Source: Shewanella aquimarina
Lineage (GTDB): Bacteria; Pseudomonadota; Gammaproteobacteria; Enterobacterales; Shewanellaceae
DNA length: 64,000 nt
Assembly: GCF_023349185.1 (NCBI RefSeq)
Contig: NZ_JAKIKY010000003.1
Coordinates: forward strand, 248,001-312,000
Direction: 5' to 3'
Part shown: positions 36,271-47,636 of the stretch, piece by piece
Position numbering within the stretch: the first letter of the stretch is position 1
How the letters are laid out: the number at the start of each line of letters is the position of its first letter
The notes under the pieces: model-generated
Told to the model about the DNA's origin: nothing
The model's input: only the letters and a program-made list of their open reading frames with translations
Databases searched by the model: none
Position numbers and translations under genes: made by a program

Positions 36271-37021
36271 AGGGTTGGCGACAGAAGGCATGTCTATCGA
36301 TGCAATGCCTATCGATGCAATGCCTATTGATGCAGTGCCTATCGATGCAGTGGCTATCGATACAATGCAGATAAAAGGTGTACTGTTCGACCTCGATGGC
36401 ACCTTAGTCGACACGGCGCCAGATCTCGTGCTGGCGCTAAACCTCGCACTAAACGACTTCGGACTGCCCAGCCAATTGCTGGAAGATATTCGCTTTGCGG
36501 CGTCTCATGGCAGCCTGGCCTTGGTCGAAGCCGCTCAGCCCCACCTTAATGATGAAGAGAAAGCGGCAATCCAGCAGGCGCTACTTACTCATTATCACAG
36601 GGTCAATGGCCAGGCGGCCAAGCTGTTTGATGGCATGCTCCCCTTGCTGCAACACCTTAGTGACCAGCGCATCCCCTATGGTGTCGTCACCAATAAGGCG
36701 GCGCGCTTTGCCCGGCCCCTACTGCACAGGCTTGAGTTAGCCAGTAAGATGCCAGCCATCATCAGCGGCGATTCCACCACCCAGAGTAAACCCCATCCCG
36801 CACCGATGCGGCTGGCCGCATCCCAACTGGGTGTGAGCTGTGCGCATATTCTCTATCTCGGCGATGCCAAACGAGACCTCGAGGCGGCACGCAATAGTGA
36901 CATGCTCGGCGGCATCGCGCATTGGGGTTATATTGGAAACAATGACCACGCACACCTATGGCCGCACGACTTTGGTTTCGAGGCGCCATCTAAGGTACTT
37001 GAGCTGCTAAAACAGGGATAA
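36263..37021 (+). CDS. gph: phosphoglycolate phosphatase, HAD family, with repeat-extended N-terminus
   Basis: Gph dephosphorylates 2-phosphoglycolate. The HAD motifs are clear: [10 protein letters not shown] (motif I, nucleophile Asp), VVTNKAA (II), SKPHPAP (III Lys) and [13 protein letters not shown] (IV). The ordinary family start corresponds to [12 protein letters not shown] (36365). The frame stays open upstream to an ATG (36263) that overlaps the ubiG stop. The extra 34 residues are mostly a five-fold M/V-P-I-D-A repeat encoded by 15-bp tandem units. Each unit begins with ATG or GTG, so translation might start at several places. I give the longest, coupled start; the real one may be 36365. 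Confidence 0.85.
   Translation: MTKGLATEGMSIDAMPIDAMPIDAVPIDAVAIDTMQIKGVLFDLDGTLVDTAPDLVLALNLALNDFGLPSQLLEDIRFAASHGSLALVEAAQPHLNDEEKAAIQQALLTHYHRVNGQAAKLFDGMLPLLQHLSDQRIPYGVVTNKAARFARPLLHRLELASKMPAIISGDSTTQSKPHPAPMRLAASQLGVSCAHILYLGDAKRDLEAARNSDMLGGIAHWGYIGNNDHAHLWPHDFGFEAPSKVLELLKQG
36290..36364. repeat. 15-bp tandem repeat, five in-frame units at the 5' end of gph
   Basis: The five units run ATGTCTATCGATGCA, ATGCCTATCGATGCA, ATGCCTATTGATGCA, GTGCCTATCGATGCA and GTGGCTATCGATACA. All stay in frame and encode (M/V)-x-I-D-(A/T). They lie exactly between the ubiG overlap and the conserved start of gph. Confidence 0.95.
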
Positions 37022-37263
37022 GTGTCTGTTAAGAGAGATGAATCACATGCTATTGTGTGCTGGCGTGTGACGCATCAGTAAAAAGTCGTCTTAACTGGGA
37101 GCGCGATCCTTTTTTAGCACAAAAAGATCCATAGGATCTGGCCAATATTTTAGCTTTCGTGATAGGCGTTATCGGTCGTCTAAAACTTGACCCGACTTTG
37201 CTATCGTAATTGAAAACAAGGGTTAAAGGTAAGCCATTACTAACCCTTTGGTTTACCCCCAAG

Positions 37264-37272
37264 ATATCCACA
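37264..37272. promoter_or_regulatory. DnaA-box-like site
   Basis: ATATCCACA matches the DnaA box TTATCCACA at eight of nine positions. DnaA is known to affect nrdAB transcription in E. coli, so the position is meaningful. Confidence 0.45.
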
Positions 37273-37310
37273 ACTTGTCCCCTAAAAACCCGCTTGCAAT
37301 ATCCCACCAA

Positions 37311-37326
37311 CCTCACTATCTTGTAT
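37311..37326. promoter_or_regulatory. NrdR-box-like site, distal
   Basis: CCTCACTATCTTGTAT shares the ATCTTGT core and 11 of 16 positions with the proximal box. It starts exactly 31 bp before that box, about three helical turns, the spacing typical of paired NrdR boxes. Confidence 0.65.
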
Positions 37327-37341
37327 CCTATTAAATAAAAA

Positions 37342-37357
37342 ACACCATATCTTGTGT
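37342..37357. promoter_or_regulatory. NrdR box, proximal
   Basis: ACACCATATCTTGTGT fits the NrdR consensus ACACWATATATWGTGT closely, with perfect outer arms ACAC/GTGT. It lies about 135 bases before the nrdA start. Confidence 0.85.
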
Positions 37358-37490
37358 ATGGGCGGCGGTCGAAGCCACTAGAACTGCAGTAGTGCTCAGG
37401 TACTTTTTTAACATCTTCGATTGTTTTTACATGGAAACGTAGGGTGGAGCTTTTCACCCCTAGCGATATTTAATTCAAGGCTTATCTTCA

Positions 37491-39779
37491 ATGAACAGCA
37501 ATATGCAAGTCACGAAGCGCAGTGGCGAACGTGAAACTATCGATCTCGATAAGATCCACCGAGTGATCACTTGGGCGGCCAAAGGACTGAATAATGTCTC
37601 AGTATCGGAAGTCGAATTACGTTCACACCTTCAGTTTTATGATGGAATCCCAACTGAAGCGATCCACGAAACCATTATTAAGGCCGCTGCCGACCTTATC
37701 TCGCCGGAATCACCAGACTACCAGTTCCTCTCTGCACGTCTGGCCATTTTCCACCTGCGCAAGAAAGCCTTCGGTCAGTTTGAGCCGCCTTCGCTATACG
37801 ACCATGTGGTGAAGCTGGTTGAGCTAGGCAAATATGACACGCATATTCTTAACGACTATAGCCGCGAGGAGTTAGACACACTCGACAGCTATATCGACCA
37901 TTGGCGCGACATGAACTTCTCTTATGCCGCGGTTAAGCAGCTGGAAGGTAAGTACCTGGTTCAAAACCGTGTCACCCACGAAGTCTACGAGAGCGCGCAG
38001 TTTCTCTATATTCTGGTGGCGGCCTGTCTGTTTGCCAACTACCCGAAAGAGACGCGTCTTCAGTACGTTAAAGATTTCTATGACGCGACCTCGACCTTTA
38101 AGATCTCGCTACCGACACCTATCATGTCAGGCGTGCGTACGCCGACTCGTCAGTTCAGCTCCTGCGTACTGATCGAGTGTGGTGACAGCCTGGATTCTAT
38201 CAATGCGACCGCCTCTTCTATCGTGAAATATGTGTCGCAACGTGCTGGCATCGGGGTCAACGCTGGCCGCATCCGCGCGCTGGGCAGCCCAATCCGCGGC
38301 GGTGAGGCATTCCACACAGGCTGTCTGCCTTTCTATAAGTATTTCCAGACGGCGGTTAAGTCTTGTTCACAAGGCGGCGTTCGCGGCGGCGCAGCAACCC
38401 TGTTCTACCCGATGTGGCACCTTGAGGTTGAGTCTCTGCTGGTGCTGAAGAACAACCGCGGCGTAGAAGATAACCGTATTCGTCACCTGGACTACGGCGT
38501 GCAGCTCAACAAGCTGATGTACCAGCGTCTTATTCAGGGCGGCATGATCACCCTGTTTAGCCCATCAGACGTACCAGGCCTATATGATGCCTTCTTCGAA
38601 GATCAGGCCGAGTTCGAGCGTCTGTATGTGAAGTATGAGCAAGATGAGAGCATTCGTAAGAAGCAGATCAAGGCGGTAGAACTCTTCTCCTTGATGATGC
38701 AAGAGCGGGCCTCAACGGGTCGTATCTATATCCAGAACGTGGATCACTGTAATACTCATAGCCCGTTCGATGCTAAGGTTGCGCCGGTGCGTCAATCTAA
38801 CCTGTGTCTTGAAATCGCATTGCCGACCAAGCCGCTAAACAACATCGACGATCCCGATGGTGAAATAGCCCTTTGTACCCTTTCTGCGTTGAACCTGGGT
38901 GCCATCAAGAAGTTGGACGAGCTCGAAAGCCTAGCAGATCTTGCCGTGCGTGCACTCGATAGCCTGCTTGATTATCAAGACTACCCGATCGTTTCGGCGC
39001 ACAAAGGCTCGATGAATCGTCGTACGCTCGGAATTGGTGTGATCAACTTTGCCAACTATCTGGCTAAAGAAGGCGTACGTTACTCAGACGGCAGCGCCAA
39101 CGGCATCACGCACAAGACCTTCGAAGCGATCCAGTTCTATCTGCTTAAGGCCTCGATGAAGCTTGCAAAAGAGCAAGGCGCCTGCCCTGCCTTCCACGAG
39201 ACCAACTACGCAAAGGGTATCCTGCCTATCGATACCTACAAGCGCGATCTCGATAAGATTTGTGACGAGCCACTGCACCTGGATTGGGAAACGCTACGTG
39301 AGGAGATCAAGACCCACGGCCTGCGTAACTCGACCCTGTCGGCCCTGATGCCATCTGAGACCTCATCGCAGATCTCAAACGCGACTAACGGTATCGAGCC
39401 TCCACGCGGCCTTATCAGCGTAAAAGCCAGTAAGGACGGTCAGCTCAAGCAAGTGGTACCGGACTTCGAGAAGTACCAGTACAGCTACGAGCTACTTTGG
39501 AACATGCCAGGCAACGAAGGTTACCTGCAGCTGGTAGGCTTGATGCAGAAGTTTGTTGACCAATCTATCTCGGCCAACACCAACTATGACCCAAGCCGCT
39601 TCCCAGGTGCCAAGGTGCCTATGCAGGTGCTGCTGAAAGACCTACTAACGGCATACAAATATGGTGTGAAGACACTTTACTATCACAACACACGTGACGG
39701 TGCGTCAGATAAATATGACGATATCACCTCCATTGAGAAAGAAGACGATAGCTGTGCAGGCGGCGCCTGTAAGATCTAA
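37491..39779 (+). CDS. nrdA: class Ia ribonucleoside-diphosphate reductase, alpha subunit
   Basis: NrdA is the catalytic subunit that reduces NDPs to dNDPs aerobically. The 762-residue sequence has the N-terminal ATP-cone ([17 protein letters not shown]) with allosteric control. Active-site cysteines are in [20 protein letters not shown] (Cys and Glu) and [10 protein letters not shown]. The C-terminal redox pair is in CAGGACKI. E. coli NrdA has 761 residues. Transcription is probably repressed by NrdR through the two boxes upstream. A hairpin lies between it and nrdB. Confidence 0.98.
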   Translation: MNSNMQVTKRSGERETIDLDKIHRVITWAAKGLNNVSVSEVELRSHLQFYDGIPTEAIHETIIKAAADLISPESPDYQFLSARLAIFHLRKKAFGQFEPPSLYDHVVKLVELGKYDTHILNDYSREELDTLDSYIDHWRDMNFSYAAVKQLEGKYLVQNRVTHEVYESAQFLYILVAACLFANYPKETRLQYVKDFYDATSTFKISLPTPIMSGVRTPTRQFSSCVLIECGDSLDSINATASSIVKYVSQRAGIGVNAGRIRALGSPIRGGEAFHTGCLPFYKYFQTAVKSCSQGGVRGGAATLFYPMWHLEVESLLVLKNNRGVEDNRIRHLDYGVQLNKLMYQRLIQGGMITLFSPSDVPGLYDAFFEDQAEFERLYVKYEQDESIRKKQIKAVELFSLMMQERASTGRIYIQNVDHCNTHSPFDAKVAPVRQSNLCLEIALPTKPLNNIDDPDGEIALCTLSALNLGAIKKLDELESLADLAVRALDSLLDYQDYPIVSAHKGSMNRRTLGIGVINFANYLAKEGVRYSDGSANGITHKTFEAIQFYLLKASMKLAKEQGACPAFHETNYAKGILPIDTYKRDLDKICDEPLHLDWETLREEIKTHGLRNSTLSALMPSETSSQISNATNGIEPPRGLISVKASKDGQLKQVVPDFEKYQYSYELLWNMPGNEGYLQLVGLMQKFVDQSISANTNYDPSRFPGAKVPMQVLLKDLLTAYKYGVKTLYYHNTRDGASDKYDDITSIEKEDDSCAGGACKI

Positions 39780-39804
39780 CTCTACGTGTTTTAACCTTTT
39801 ATCA

Positions 39805-39819
39805 GGGGGCCTTGCCCCC
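39805..39819 (+). terminator. nrdA-nrdB intercistronic hairpin
   Basis: GGGGGC, CTT, GCCCCC is followed by TTTAT just after the nrdA stop. It could be a weak attenuator or an mRNA stabiliser rather than a full terminator, since nrdB follows in 20 bases. Confidence 0.6.
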
Positions 39820-39838
39820 TTTATCGGAAGATAGAAAA

Positions 39839-40969
39839 ATGGCCTATTCAACATTTTGTCAAACACCTAACAATGCCCTGCTTGAACCCATGTTTCTCGG
39901 TCAATCGGTTAACGTTGCCCGTTACGATCTGCAAAAATATGAAGTGTTCGAAAAGCTGATCGAGAAGCAACTCTCTTTCTTCTGGCGTCCAGAAGAGGTG
40001 GATGTCAGCAAAGATAAGATTGATTATGCGGCGCTGCCGGATCATGAGAAGCATATCTTTATCTCAAACCTCAAGTACCAGACCCTACTGGATTCTATTC
40101 AGGGACGCTCGCCAAACGTCGCCTTCCTGCCATTAGTGTCGCTGCCAGAGCTTGAGACCTGGATCGAGACCTGGTCTTTCTCCGAGACGATTCACTCTCG
40201 CTCATACACCCACATCATTCGTAACATAGTGAACGATCCTTCGGTAGTATTCGACGACATCGTCCAGAACGAAGAGATCCTCAAGCGTGCCAGCGATATT
40301 GCCGATTACTACGATAACCTGATCGAACTCAGCCAGATCTATCATCTGATGGGCGAAGGCACTCACGAGATCAACGGCAAGACCCTAGTGGTCACAACCC
40401 GTGAGATCAAGAAAGCCCTCTACCTGTGCATGATGTCGGTTAACGTACTTGAGGCGATCCGCTTCTACGTCAGCTTCGCCTGCTCATTCGCCTTCGCCGA
40501 GCGTAAGGTGATGGAAGGTAACGCCAAGATCATCCGCCTCATCGCCCGTGATGAAGCCCTTCACCTTAACAGCACTCAGCATATCCTTAAGCTGATGCAA
40601 GGCGGCAAGGACGATCCTGAGATGGCCGAGATCGCCAAAGAGTGCGAACAGCAGGCGATCGATATCTTCGTTAAGGCAGCCGAGCAAGAGAAAGAGTGGG
40701 CCAAGTACCTGTTTAAGGATGGCTCTATGATCGGCCTGAACGAGCAGATCCTCTGTCAGTACGTCGAGTACATCACCAACGAGCGTATGAAGTCAGTCAA
40801 CCTGGCAAGCCCATATGCCGATCAGAGCAACCCTCTGCCTTGGATGAAGAACTGGTTGGAGAGTGATTCGGTACAGGTCGCGCCACAGGAAGTCGAGGTA
40901 TCCTCTTATCTTGTGGGTCAGATCGACGCCTCTGTCGACGAAAGTGAGTTTGCCGACTTTGATCTATAA
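39839..40969 (+). CDS. nrdB: class Ia ribonucleotide reductase, beta subunit
   Basis: NrdB carries the diiron centre and tyrosyl radical. From [12 protein letters not shown] it has 376 residues, as in E. coli. The start is ATG 39839 with GGAAG upstream. The radical Tyr is in [12 protein letters not shown]; iron ligands are in [25 protein letters not shown] and the earlier FFWRPEEVD region. The C-terminal tail ([11 protein letters not shown]) provides the alpha-binding peptide. It ends 40 bases before the likely yfaE start. Confidence 0.98.
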   Translation: MAYSTFCQTPNNALLEPMFLGQSVNVARYDLQKYEVFEKLIEKQLSFFWRPEEVDVSKDKIDYAALPDHEKHIFISNLKYQTLLDSIQGRSPNVAFLPLVSLPELETWIETWSFSETIHSRSYTHIIRNIVNDPSVVFDDIVQNEEILKRASDIADYYDNLIELSQIYHLMGEGTHEINGKTLVVTTREIKKALYLCMMSVNVLEAIRFYVSFACSFAFAERKVMEGNAKIIRLIARDEALHLNSTQHILKLMQGGKDDPEMAEIAKECEQQAIDIFVKAAEQEKEWAKYLFKDGSMIGLNEQILCQYVEYITNERMKSVNLASPYADQSNPLPWMKNWLESDSVQVAPQEVEVSSYLVGQIDASVDESEFADFDL

Positions 40970-41012
40970 GAAAGAGGCCTTTAACAAGGCGATCTTTAAG
41001 AAGGCTCCTATC

Positions 41013-41321
41013 GTGAGCCTTCAAGGGCAACCAGTCCTACTCTATACCAGCAACCACCAGAGCCTGTTGGCGGCGCTCGAGCAGAAGAAAGTCCGTATCT
41101 TCTCTGAGTGTCGCAACGGCTTTTGTGGTGCCTGTAAGACCAAGGTCAATCGCGGCAGTGTCGTCTACCACACAGAGCCGCTGGTCGAGCTGGAAGAGGA
41201 TGAGTGCCTGCCCTGCTGCTGTCATCCCGATGGCGATCTGGATCTGGCACTCTCGGCCCAGGGGGCTGAGGTCGTTACCGCGCAAGTCTCTGTCGAGTTA
41301 GCCTGCGCCGCCGCCGACTAA
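41013..41321 (+). CDS. yfaE: 2Fe-2S ferredoxin for NrdB maintenance (YfaE)
   Basis: YfaE delivers electrons to regenerate the NrdB diiron-tyrosyl cofactor. The plant-type ferredoxin motif is ECRNGFCGACKTKV (C-x4-C-x2-C), with the fourth Cys in ECLPCCCHPDGD. The frame is open well upstream into nrdB, so the start must be chosen. GTG at 41013 has AAGAAGG eight bases upstream and gives 102 residues, near the 84 of E. coli, whose N-terminus it roughly matches. A TTG at 40959 overlapping the nrdB stop is the alternative. It is the third gene of the nrd operon. Confidence 0.88.
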   Translation: MSLQGQPVLLYTSNHQSLLAALEQKKVRIFSECRNGFCGACKTKVNRGSVVYHTEPLVELEEDECLPCCCHPDGDLDLALSAQGAEVVTAQVSVELACAAAD

Positions 41322-41501
41322 CTCCCAGATACTCACTCAGCGCCCCTCTCAGCGCTCAACTTAGCTCACCGCTAAGGCATAGCCTTAAAAAAACTTGTAC
41401 AGAAACTTAGCCAAAGCCCACCTAGACAAACCATCAGAAAAGCAGCAGACAAACTCCGGATATTGCTTTGGCACTCTTCAGCTGTCTTACTGCGCTGTCA
41501 G

Positions 41502-42002
41502 TTAGATCGCTTTTTTCGCTAGCTTATCGTGCAGCCGATTAACCTCCATCAAGGCGGCGCTGCCATACCAGGGATGCAGCTCCATCACCAGGCGACCGGC
41601 CTTAATGGCGGGGTCGGACTGGGTTAAGGCCTTAGCCTCCTCGACGCTGGTAACGTTGAAGATATAGATCCCTCTTAAGTCACCCTCTTCCAAGAAGGGC
41701 CCTGCCAGCACCAGTTTGCCAGCCTCGGCCAATCGAGTGATATTATCCAGGTGCGCCCGCTGCAGCCGCTCTGCCTCTTCTTCGGTTTGGTCGCGATTAG
41801 GACCGCTCATGAGCATGGCCATCACGTAGCGCTTCATGCCATATTCATCGGCGCCGACCTTGGCGGCCAGCTCGGCGTCATAGGTTTCTGCCCTTAGGGG
41901 CAAACTCACCACCAGAGTCGCTATAGCCCCCATCAAAGTAACGAGCAAGCGATGATTTTTGGTACTCGTTACTGTATTAGCTTTTGTTCTAATTTCGTTC
42001 AT
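41502..42002 (-). CDS. exported YciI-like domain protein
   Basis: This 166-residue protein has an N-terminal signal-like segment (LLVTLMGAIATLVVSLPLRA). A YciI/DGPF-type domain follows (about 55-150: MLMSGPNRDQ, AHLDNITRLAEAGKLVLAGPF, LRGIYIFNV, EAKALTQSDPAIKAGRLVMELHPWYG). YciI proteins have a ferredoxin-like fold with a His-Asp pair, but few have known functions. Export to the periplasm is unusual for the family. A bidirectional-looking hairpin separates it from fadH upstream. No operon partner is visible. Confidence 0.75.
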   Translation of the reverse strand: MNEIRTKANTVTSTKNHRLLVTLMGAIATLVVSLPLRAETYDAELAAKVGADEYGMKRYVMAMLMSGPNRDQTEEEAERLQRAHLDNITRLAEAGKLVLAGPFLEEGDLRGIYIFNVTSVEEAKALTQSDPAIKAGRLVMELHPWYGSAALMEVNRLHDKLAKKAI

Positions 42003-42053
42003 TATCTAATCCACCTTAGTAAGCATTAGCTTAAGTTATGTCAAGACCATAAA

Positions 42054-42080
42054 AAAAGCTAACCCAAAGGATTAGCTTTT
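42054..42080 (-). terminator. terminator after fadH
   Basis: AAAAGCTAA and TTAGCTTTT pair around a 9-nt loop. On the minus strand a T-run follows. Confidence 0.8.
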
Positions 42081-42124
42081 CACTTTTACAACCATTAGCT
42101 AGCGGTAGCCAACTTTTAAGCTTC

Positions 42125-44140
<2,016 letters not shown>

Positions 44141-44152
44141 TTAAACATCCTT

Positions 44153-44171
44153 TTTAAACAAGTGATTTAAA
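44153..44171. promoter_or_regulatory. inverted repeat, candidate PsrA-like operator of fadH
   Basis: TTTAAAC, AAGT, GATTTAA agrees with the acyl-CoA dehydrogenase site (TTAAAAC, AGTT, GTTTTAA) at 14 of 18 positions. It lies 13-31 bases upstream of the fadH ATG. Confidence 0.5.
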
Positions 44172-44305
44172 TCAGCATACCCGCTGTTTCCATTTTGCTC
44201 AATACTCAATGCATGCCAAAGCTTAAGATTCATTTACAATTGTGTTTCGCCCCCATGGCTATTTTCAGTTAGCATAGAGGGATCAGAGTCATAAAGGAGT
44301 GGATA

Positions 44306-46144
44306 ATGTCCGCTAAGCCCTCAATATTTAAACGGATCTTTTCCACCTTGTGGAAGGTGGTGAATACCACACGCAAGGTGATCTTAAATCTATTCTTCTT
44401 CGGTTTTATCGCCCTATTAGTTGTGATCCTCGCCGGCGAGGAGAGCCCGACCGTCGAAGAGGGATCAGCATTGGTGCTGGATCTCTCTGGTAGTGTGGTT
44501 GAGCAGAAGCGCCAGGTGGACCCCATCGAGGCAGCCATGAAGAGTGGCAAAGGGGGCCAGAGTGACGGCGAGATCCTACTCGCCGATCTGCTAAATGCTA
44601 TCGATAACGCCGCCAGCGACAAGCGTATCTCCGCCATAGTGCTCGACATTGGTCACCTGAGATGGACGGGGATCAGCAAGCTACAAAGCATAGGCGATGC
44701 GCTGAGTCGCTTTAAAGACTCGGGTAAGCCAATTATTGCCATGGGCAACTGGTATGGACAAAACCAGTACTTCCTGGCGAGCTTCGCCGATACCATCTAC
44801 CTTAATCCCCAGGGTTCGGTGGAGATCGAAGGCCTGAGCCGCTATCGTCAATATTTTAAGTCGGCACTGGACAAGCTTAAGATCAAGGCGCACGTCTTCA
44901 GGGTGGGCACCTTTAAGTCAGCGGTCGAGCCCTTCATGCGCGACGACATGTCTGAGGCCGCCAAGTCGGCCAACCGCGAACTACTGCAAGACATCTGGGA
45001 TAGCTACGAAGCCACAGTCAGTGAGAACCGCGGCATCAAGCAGGAAGACCTCATGCTCAGCGCCGAGCGTTACCTTAGCGAACTCGACAAGGCCAAAGGC
45101 CGCTCATCACAGATGGCGATGAACCTTGGCTGGGTCGATAAACTCGCCTCCGCCGAGCAGTTCCGTCTGCACATGGTAGAGCAAGTTGGTAAAGCCAAAG
45201 AGGGTCACAGTTTCAAGCAGATTAGCTTCTATGACTACCAGAGCGTTATTCAACAATTCCCACCGGTGCTGATGCACGATGCCGTCGGTATCATAGTGGC
45301 CAAGGGTAACATTCTCAATGGTCACCAGGCGGCTGGCCAGATCGGCGGCGAGAGCACCTCTGCCCTGCTACGCAAGGCCAGATTCGACGACAAGGTAAAA
45401 GCGGTCGTTCTGAGAGTCGACAGCCCTGGCGGCAGCGCGTTTGCCTCAGAGCAGATCCGCCAAGAAGTACTGGCCCTGAAGGAGGCCAATAAACCTGTGG
45501 TAGTGAGCATGGGCACCTACGCCGCTTCGGGTGGCTACTGGATCTCGGCGAGCGCCGATTATATCTTTGCCACACCGACAACGCTGACGGGATCTATCGG
45601 CATCTTCGGTATGATGACCACCTTCGAAGATTCATTGGCTGAGATCGGGATCCACACAGACGGCGTATCGACCTCTGGCTGGACGTCGTTTTCCAGCACC
45701 CAAGGGATCAGCGATGAGGTTAAGGCGATCATCCAGCGTCATATCGAGCGCGGCTATCAGGACTTTATCTCCCTCGTCTCAGAGGAGCGTGGCATGAAGC
45801 CCGACGAGGTAGACAAAATCGCCCAAGGCCGTGTCTGGTCAGGCAAACGTGCCCTAGACCTTGGCCTGGTCGATGAACTCGGCGATCTTGAGCAGGCCGT
45901 CACCAAGGCGGCCGAGCTTGCTAAGCTTGAGAAATTCGATACCAAATTGATCGAGCAGGAACTCTCTCCCCAAGAGCTGTTCATTCAAGAGATGTTTGCC
46001 CAGGCCGTTAGTTATATGCCACAGAGCCTGTCTCAGAGCAGCCTAGTCGAACAGTTGCTTGGTCAGGTGAGCAGCATCGCCGAAGAGTTTAACGCCTTTG
46101 ACGATCCAAAGGGTCTCTATCTCTACTGCGACAGCTGTAACTAG
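44306..46144 (+). CDS. sppA: signal peptide peptidase, 67 kDa type
   Basis: SppA is an inner-membrane serine protease that degrades cleaved signal peptides. The 612-residue sequence has one N-terminal membrane helix (VILNLFFFGFIALLVVILAG) and two tandem S49 domains. The lysine of the dyad is in FRVGTFKSAVEPF in the first and the serine is in DSPGGSAFASEQI in the second, as in E. coli SppA (618). AAGGAG precedes the ATG. A strong terminator follows. It is divergent from fadH. Confidence 0.96.
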   Translation: MSAKPSIFKRIFSTLWKVVNTTRKVILNLFFFGFIALLVVILAGEESPTVEEGSALVLDLSGSVVEQKRQVDPIEAAMKSGKGGQSDGEILLADLLNAIDNAASDKRISAIVLDIGHLRWTGISKLQSIGDALSRFKDSGKPIIAMGNWYGQNQYFLASFADTIYLNPQGSVEIEGLSRYRQYFKSALDKLKIKAHVFRVGTFKSAVEPFMRDDMSEAAKSANRELLQDIWDSYEATVSENRGIKQEDLMLSAERYLSELDKAKGRSSQMAMNLGWVDKLASAEQFRLHMVEQVGKAKEGHSFKQISFYDYQSVIQQFPPVLMHDAVGIIVAKGNILNGHQAAGQIGGESTSALLRKARFDDKVKAVVLRVDSPGGSAFASEQIRQEVLALKEANKPVVVSMGTYAASGGYWISASADYIFATPTTLTGSIGIFGMMTTFEDSLAEIGIHTDGVSTSGWTSFSSTQGISDEVKAIIQRHIERGYQDFISLVSEERGMKPDEVDKIAQGRVWSGKRALDLGLVDELGDLEQAVTKAAELAKLEKFDTKLIEQELSPQELFIQEMFAQAVSYMPQSLSQSSLVEQLLGQVSSIAEEFNAFDDPKGLYLYCDSCN

Positions 46145-46172
46145 TTAGTCGCTATCGCGACTTAATCACAAT

Positions 46173-46194
46173 AAAGCCCGCCGATGCGGGCTTT
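46173..46194 (+). terminator. terminator after sppA
   Basis: AAAGCCCGC, CGAT and GCGGGCTTT form a strong hairpin followed by T residues. Confidence 0.95.
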
Positions 46195-46255
46195 TTTATT
46201 GGCGTCATCCTAAGTATAATCGCGCCAATCCTGCATCAATAAAGCTATCACTATA

Positions 46256-47269
46256 ATGAAAAAGCCCTCCATCTATGTCGCCTACACAGGCGGCACCATA
46301 GGCATGCAAAAGACAGACAATGGTTTCGCCCCGGTACCAGGGTTTCTTACCGACTGCGTAAAGGCCATGCCAGAGTTTTTTCACCAGGAGATGCCAGATT
46401 TTGTCATCCATGAATACTGTCCCCTGATCGACTCCTCCAACATGGCGCCGACAGACTGGCAGATGATCGCCGACGATATCAAGGCGAACTATGACAAGTA
46501 TGACGGCTTCGTGATCCTGCACGGCACAGATACCATGGCCTTTACCGCCTCGGCGCTTTCCTTCATGCTTCAGGGGCTCACCAAGCCCGTGATCGTCACC
46601 GGCTCGCAGATCCCGCTCGCCCAGTTGCGCTCCGACGGACAGACCAATCTGCTCAACGCCCTCTATATCGCCGCCAACTATCCGGTGGCCGAGGTATGTT
46701 TATTCTTTAACAACAAGCTGTTTCGTGGCAATCGTACCACCAAGGCCCATGCGGACGGCTTCGATGCCTTTGCCTCGCCCAACTTCCCTATCCTGTTAGA
46801 AGCGGGCATTAAGATCCGCCTCAAGGCGGGACGCATCTCAGATAGTAAGGCCAATACCCTCACGGTCAACAAGATCAGTCCACAGCCCATAGGCGTGGTC
46901 ACCCTCTACCCCGGGATCACCACTGAGATCATCGACAACATACTGCAGCAGCCAGTCAAGGCGCTGATTTTGCTCACCTACGGTGTGGGCAACGCACCAC
47001 AGAATCCTGAGCTGCTCGAGTGTCTGCGTAGAGCCAACGAGCGCGGCATCATATTGGTGAACCTCACCCAATGTCTGCAGGGTAAGGTCAACATGGGTGG
47101 CTATGCCACGGGCAATGCGCTGGCCAAGGCCGGGGTGATCAGTGGTTTCGATATGACGACGGAAGCCGCGCTCAGCAAACTGCATTACCTGCTATCGACC
47201 GAGCTTTCGGTAAGCGATATTCGGGTGCAGATGCAGCAAGATCTCTGCGGCGAGCTGACCGAAGACTAG
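46256..47269 (+). CDS. ansA: type I (cytoplasmic) L-asparaginase
   Basis: AnsA hydrolyses asparagine to aspartate and ammonia. The 337-residue sequence has the first catalytic threonine in AYTGGTIGMQKT and the second in VILHGTDTMAFTASALSFM, with the conserved GSQIPLAQLRSDG. No signal peptide is present, which fits the low-affinity cytoplasmic type. The gene follows the sppA terminator and ends at a bidirectional terminator. Confidence 0.96.
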   Translation: MKKPSIYVAYTGGTIGMQKTDNGFAPVPGFLTDCVKAMPEFFHQEMPDFVIHEYCPLIDSSNMAPTDWQMIADDIKANYDKYDGFVILHGTDTMAFTASALSFMLQGLTKPVIVTGSQIPLAQLRSDGQTNLLNALYIAANYPVAEVCLFFNNKLFRGNRTTKAHADGFDAFASPNFPILLEAGIKIRLKAGRISDSKANTLTVNKISPQPIGVVTLYPGITTEIIDNILQQPVKALILLTYGVGNAPQNPELLECLRRANERGIILVNLTQCLQGKVNMGGYATGNALAKAGVISGFDMTTEAALSKLHYLLSTELSVSDIRVQMQQDLCGELTED

Positions 47270-47322
47270 CGAAGCCTAAAGGCGATAAGCTAAACAGCTT
47301 ATTAGCCAACAGACGATGAATT

Positions 47323-47350
47323 AAAAAGCCCCTTATTAAAGGGGCTTTTT
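47323..47350. terminator. bidirectional terminator, ansA / yeaC
   Basis: AAAAAGCCCC and GGGGCTTTTT, extended by TT/AA, form a symmetric hairpin between converging genes. Confidence 0.93.
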
Positions 47351-47354
47351 GCGC

Positions 47355-47636
47355 TTAGAGGTCTTGCTCTTTGAAGGCGGCGATACTCTCGCCCTTAAAC
47401 TGACGTTTCAGCTCAGCCTTCGACAGCTCGTTCAATTCACCCTGATTATTGATGGTGAAGTGATCCTTCTGATCTAACCTGCGAGCCTGGTACATCATCA
47501 CAAGTTGCAGGGTCGAGTCTCTCTGCTCATCAGACAGCACAGTGCCATCTTCCCACTTGCCGAGTTCGACGGCGCTGAGTAATCGCTCATATACCTCTTG
47601 GGGCATATCATCGATCACCTTATTGATATCACTCAT
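47355..47636 (-). CDS. DUF1315 family protein (YeaC-like)
   Basis: This 93-residue cytoplasmic protein matches DUF1315/YeaC. The conserved helical region is YERLLSAVELGKWEDGTVLSDEQ followed by LQLVMMYQARRL, in two parts separated by a short link. The function is unknown. Its ATG overlaps the stop of the zinc-ribbon gene (ATGA), so it is translationally coupled as the last gene of a three-gene operon with the M14 carboxypeptidase. Confidence 0.8.
   Translation of the reverse strand: MSDINKVIDDMPQEVYERLLSAVELGKWEDGTVLSDEQRDSTLQLVMMYQARRLDQKDHFTINNQGELNELSKAELKRQFKGESIAAFKEQDL

Larger units (their letters stand above)
37022..37490. promoter_or_regulatory. 469-bp nrdA promoter region
   Basis: This long non-coding gap upstream of nrdA holds a DnaA-like box (37264-37272) and two NrdR-like boxes. 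A 135-residue minus-strand ORF covers it, but it has no recognisable features and overlaps these sites. Confidence 0.75.

Noticed and set aside
37050..37457. 135-residue minus-strand ORF in the nrdA promoter region
   Set aside because: No recognisable domain or composition of a real protein, no good start site, and it overlaps the NrdR and DnaA sites.
41373..41391. AAGGC-ATA-GCCTT hairpin followed by A residues after yfaE
   Set aside because: On the plus strand the tail is an A-run, so it is not a terminator for yfaE. On the minus strand the T-run precedes the stem.
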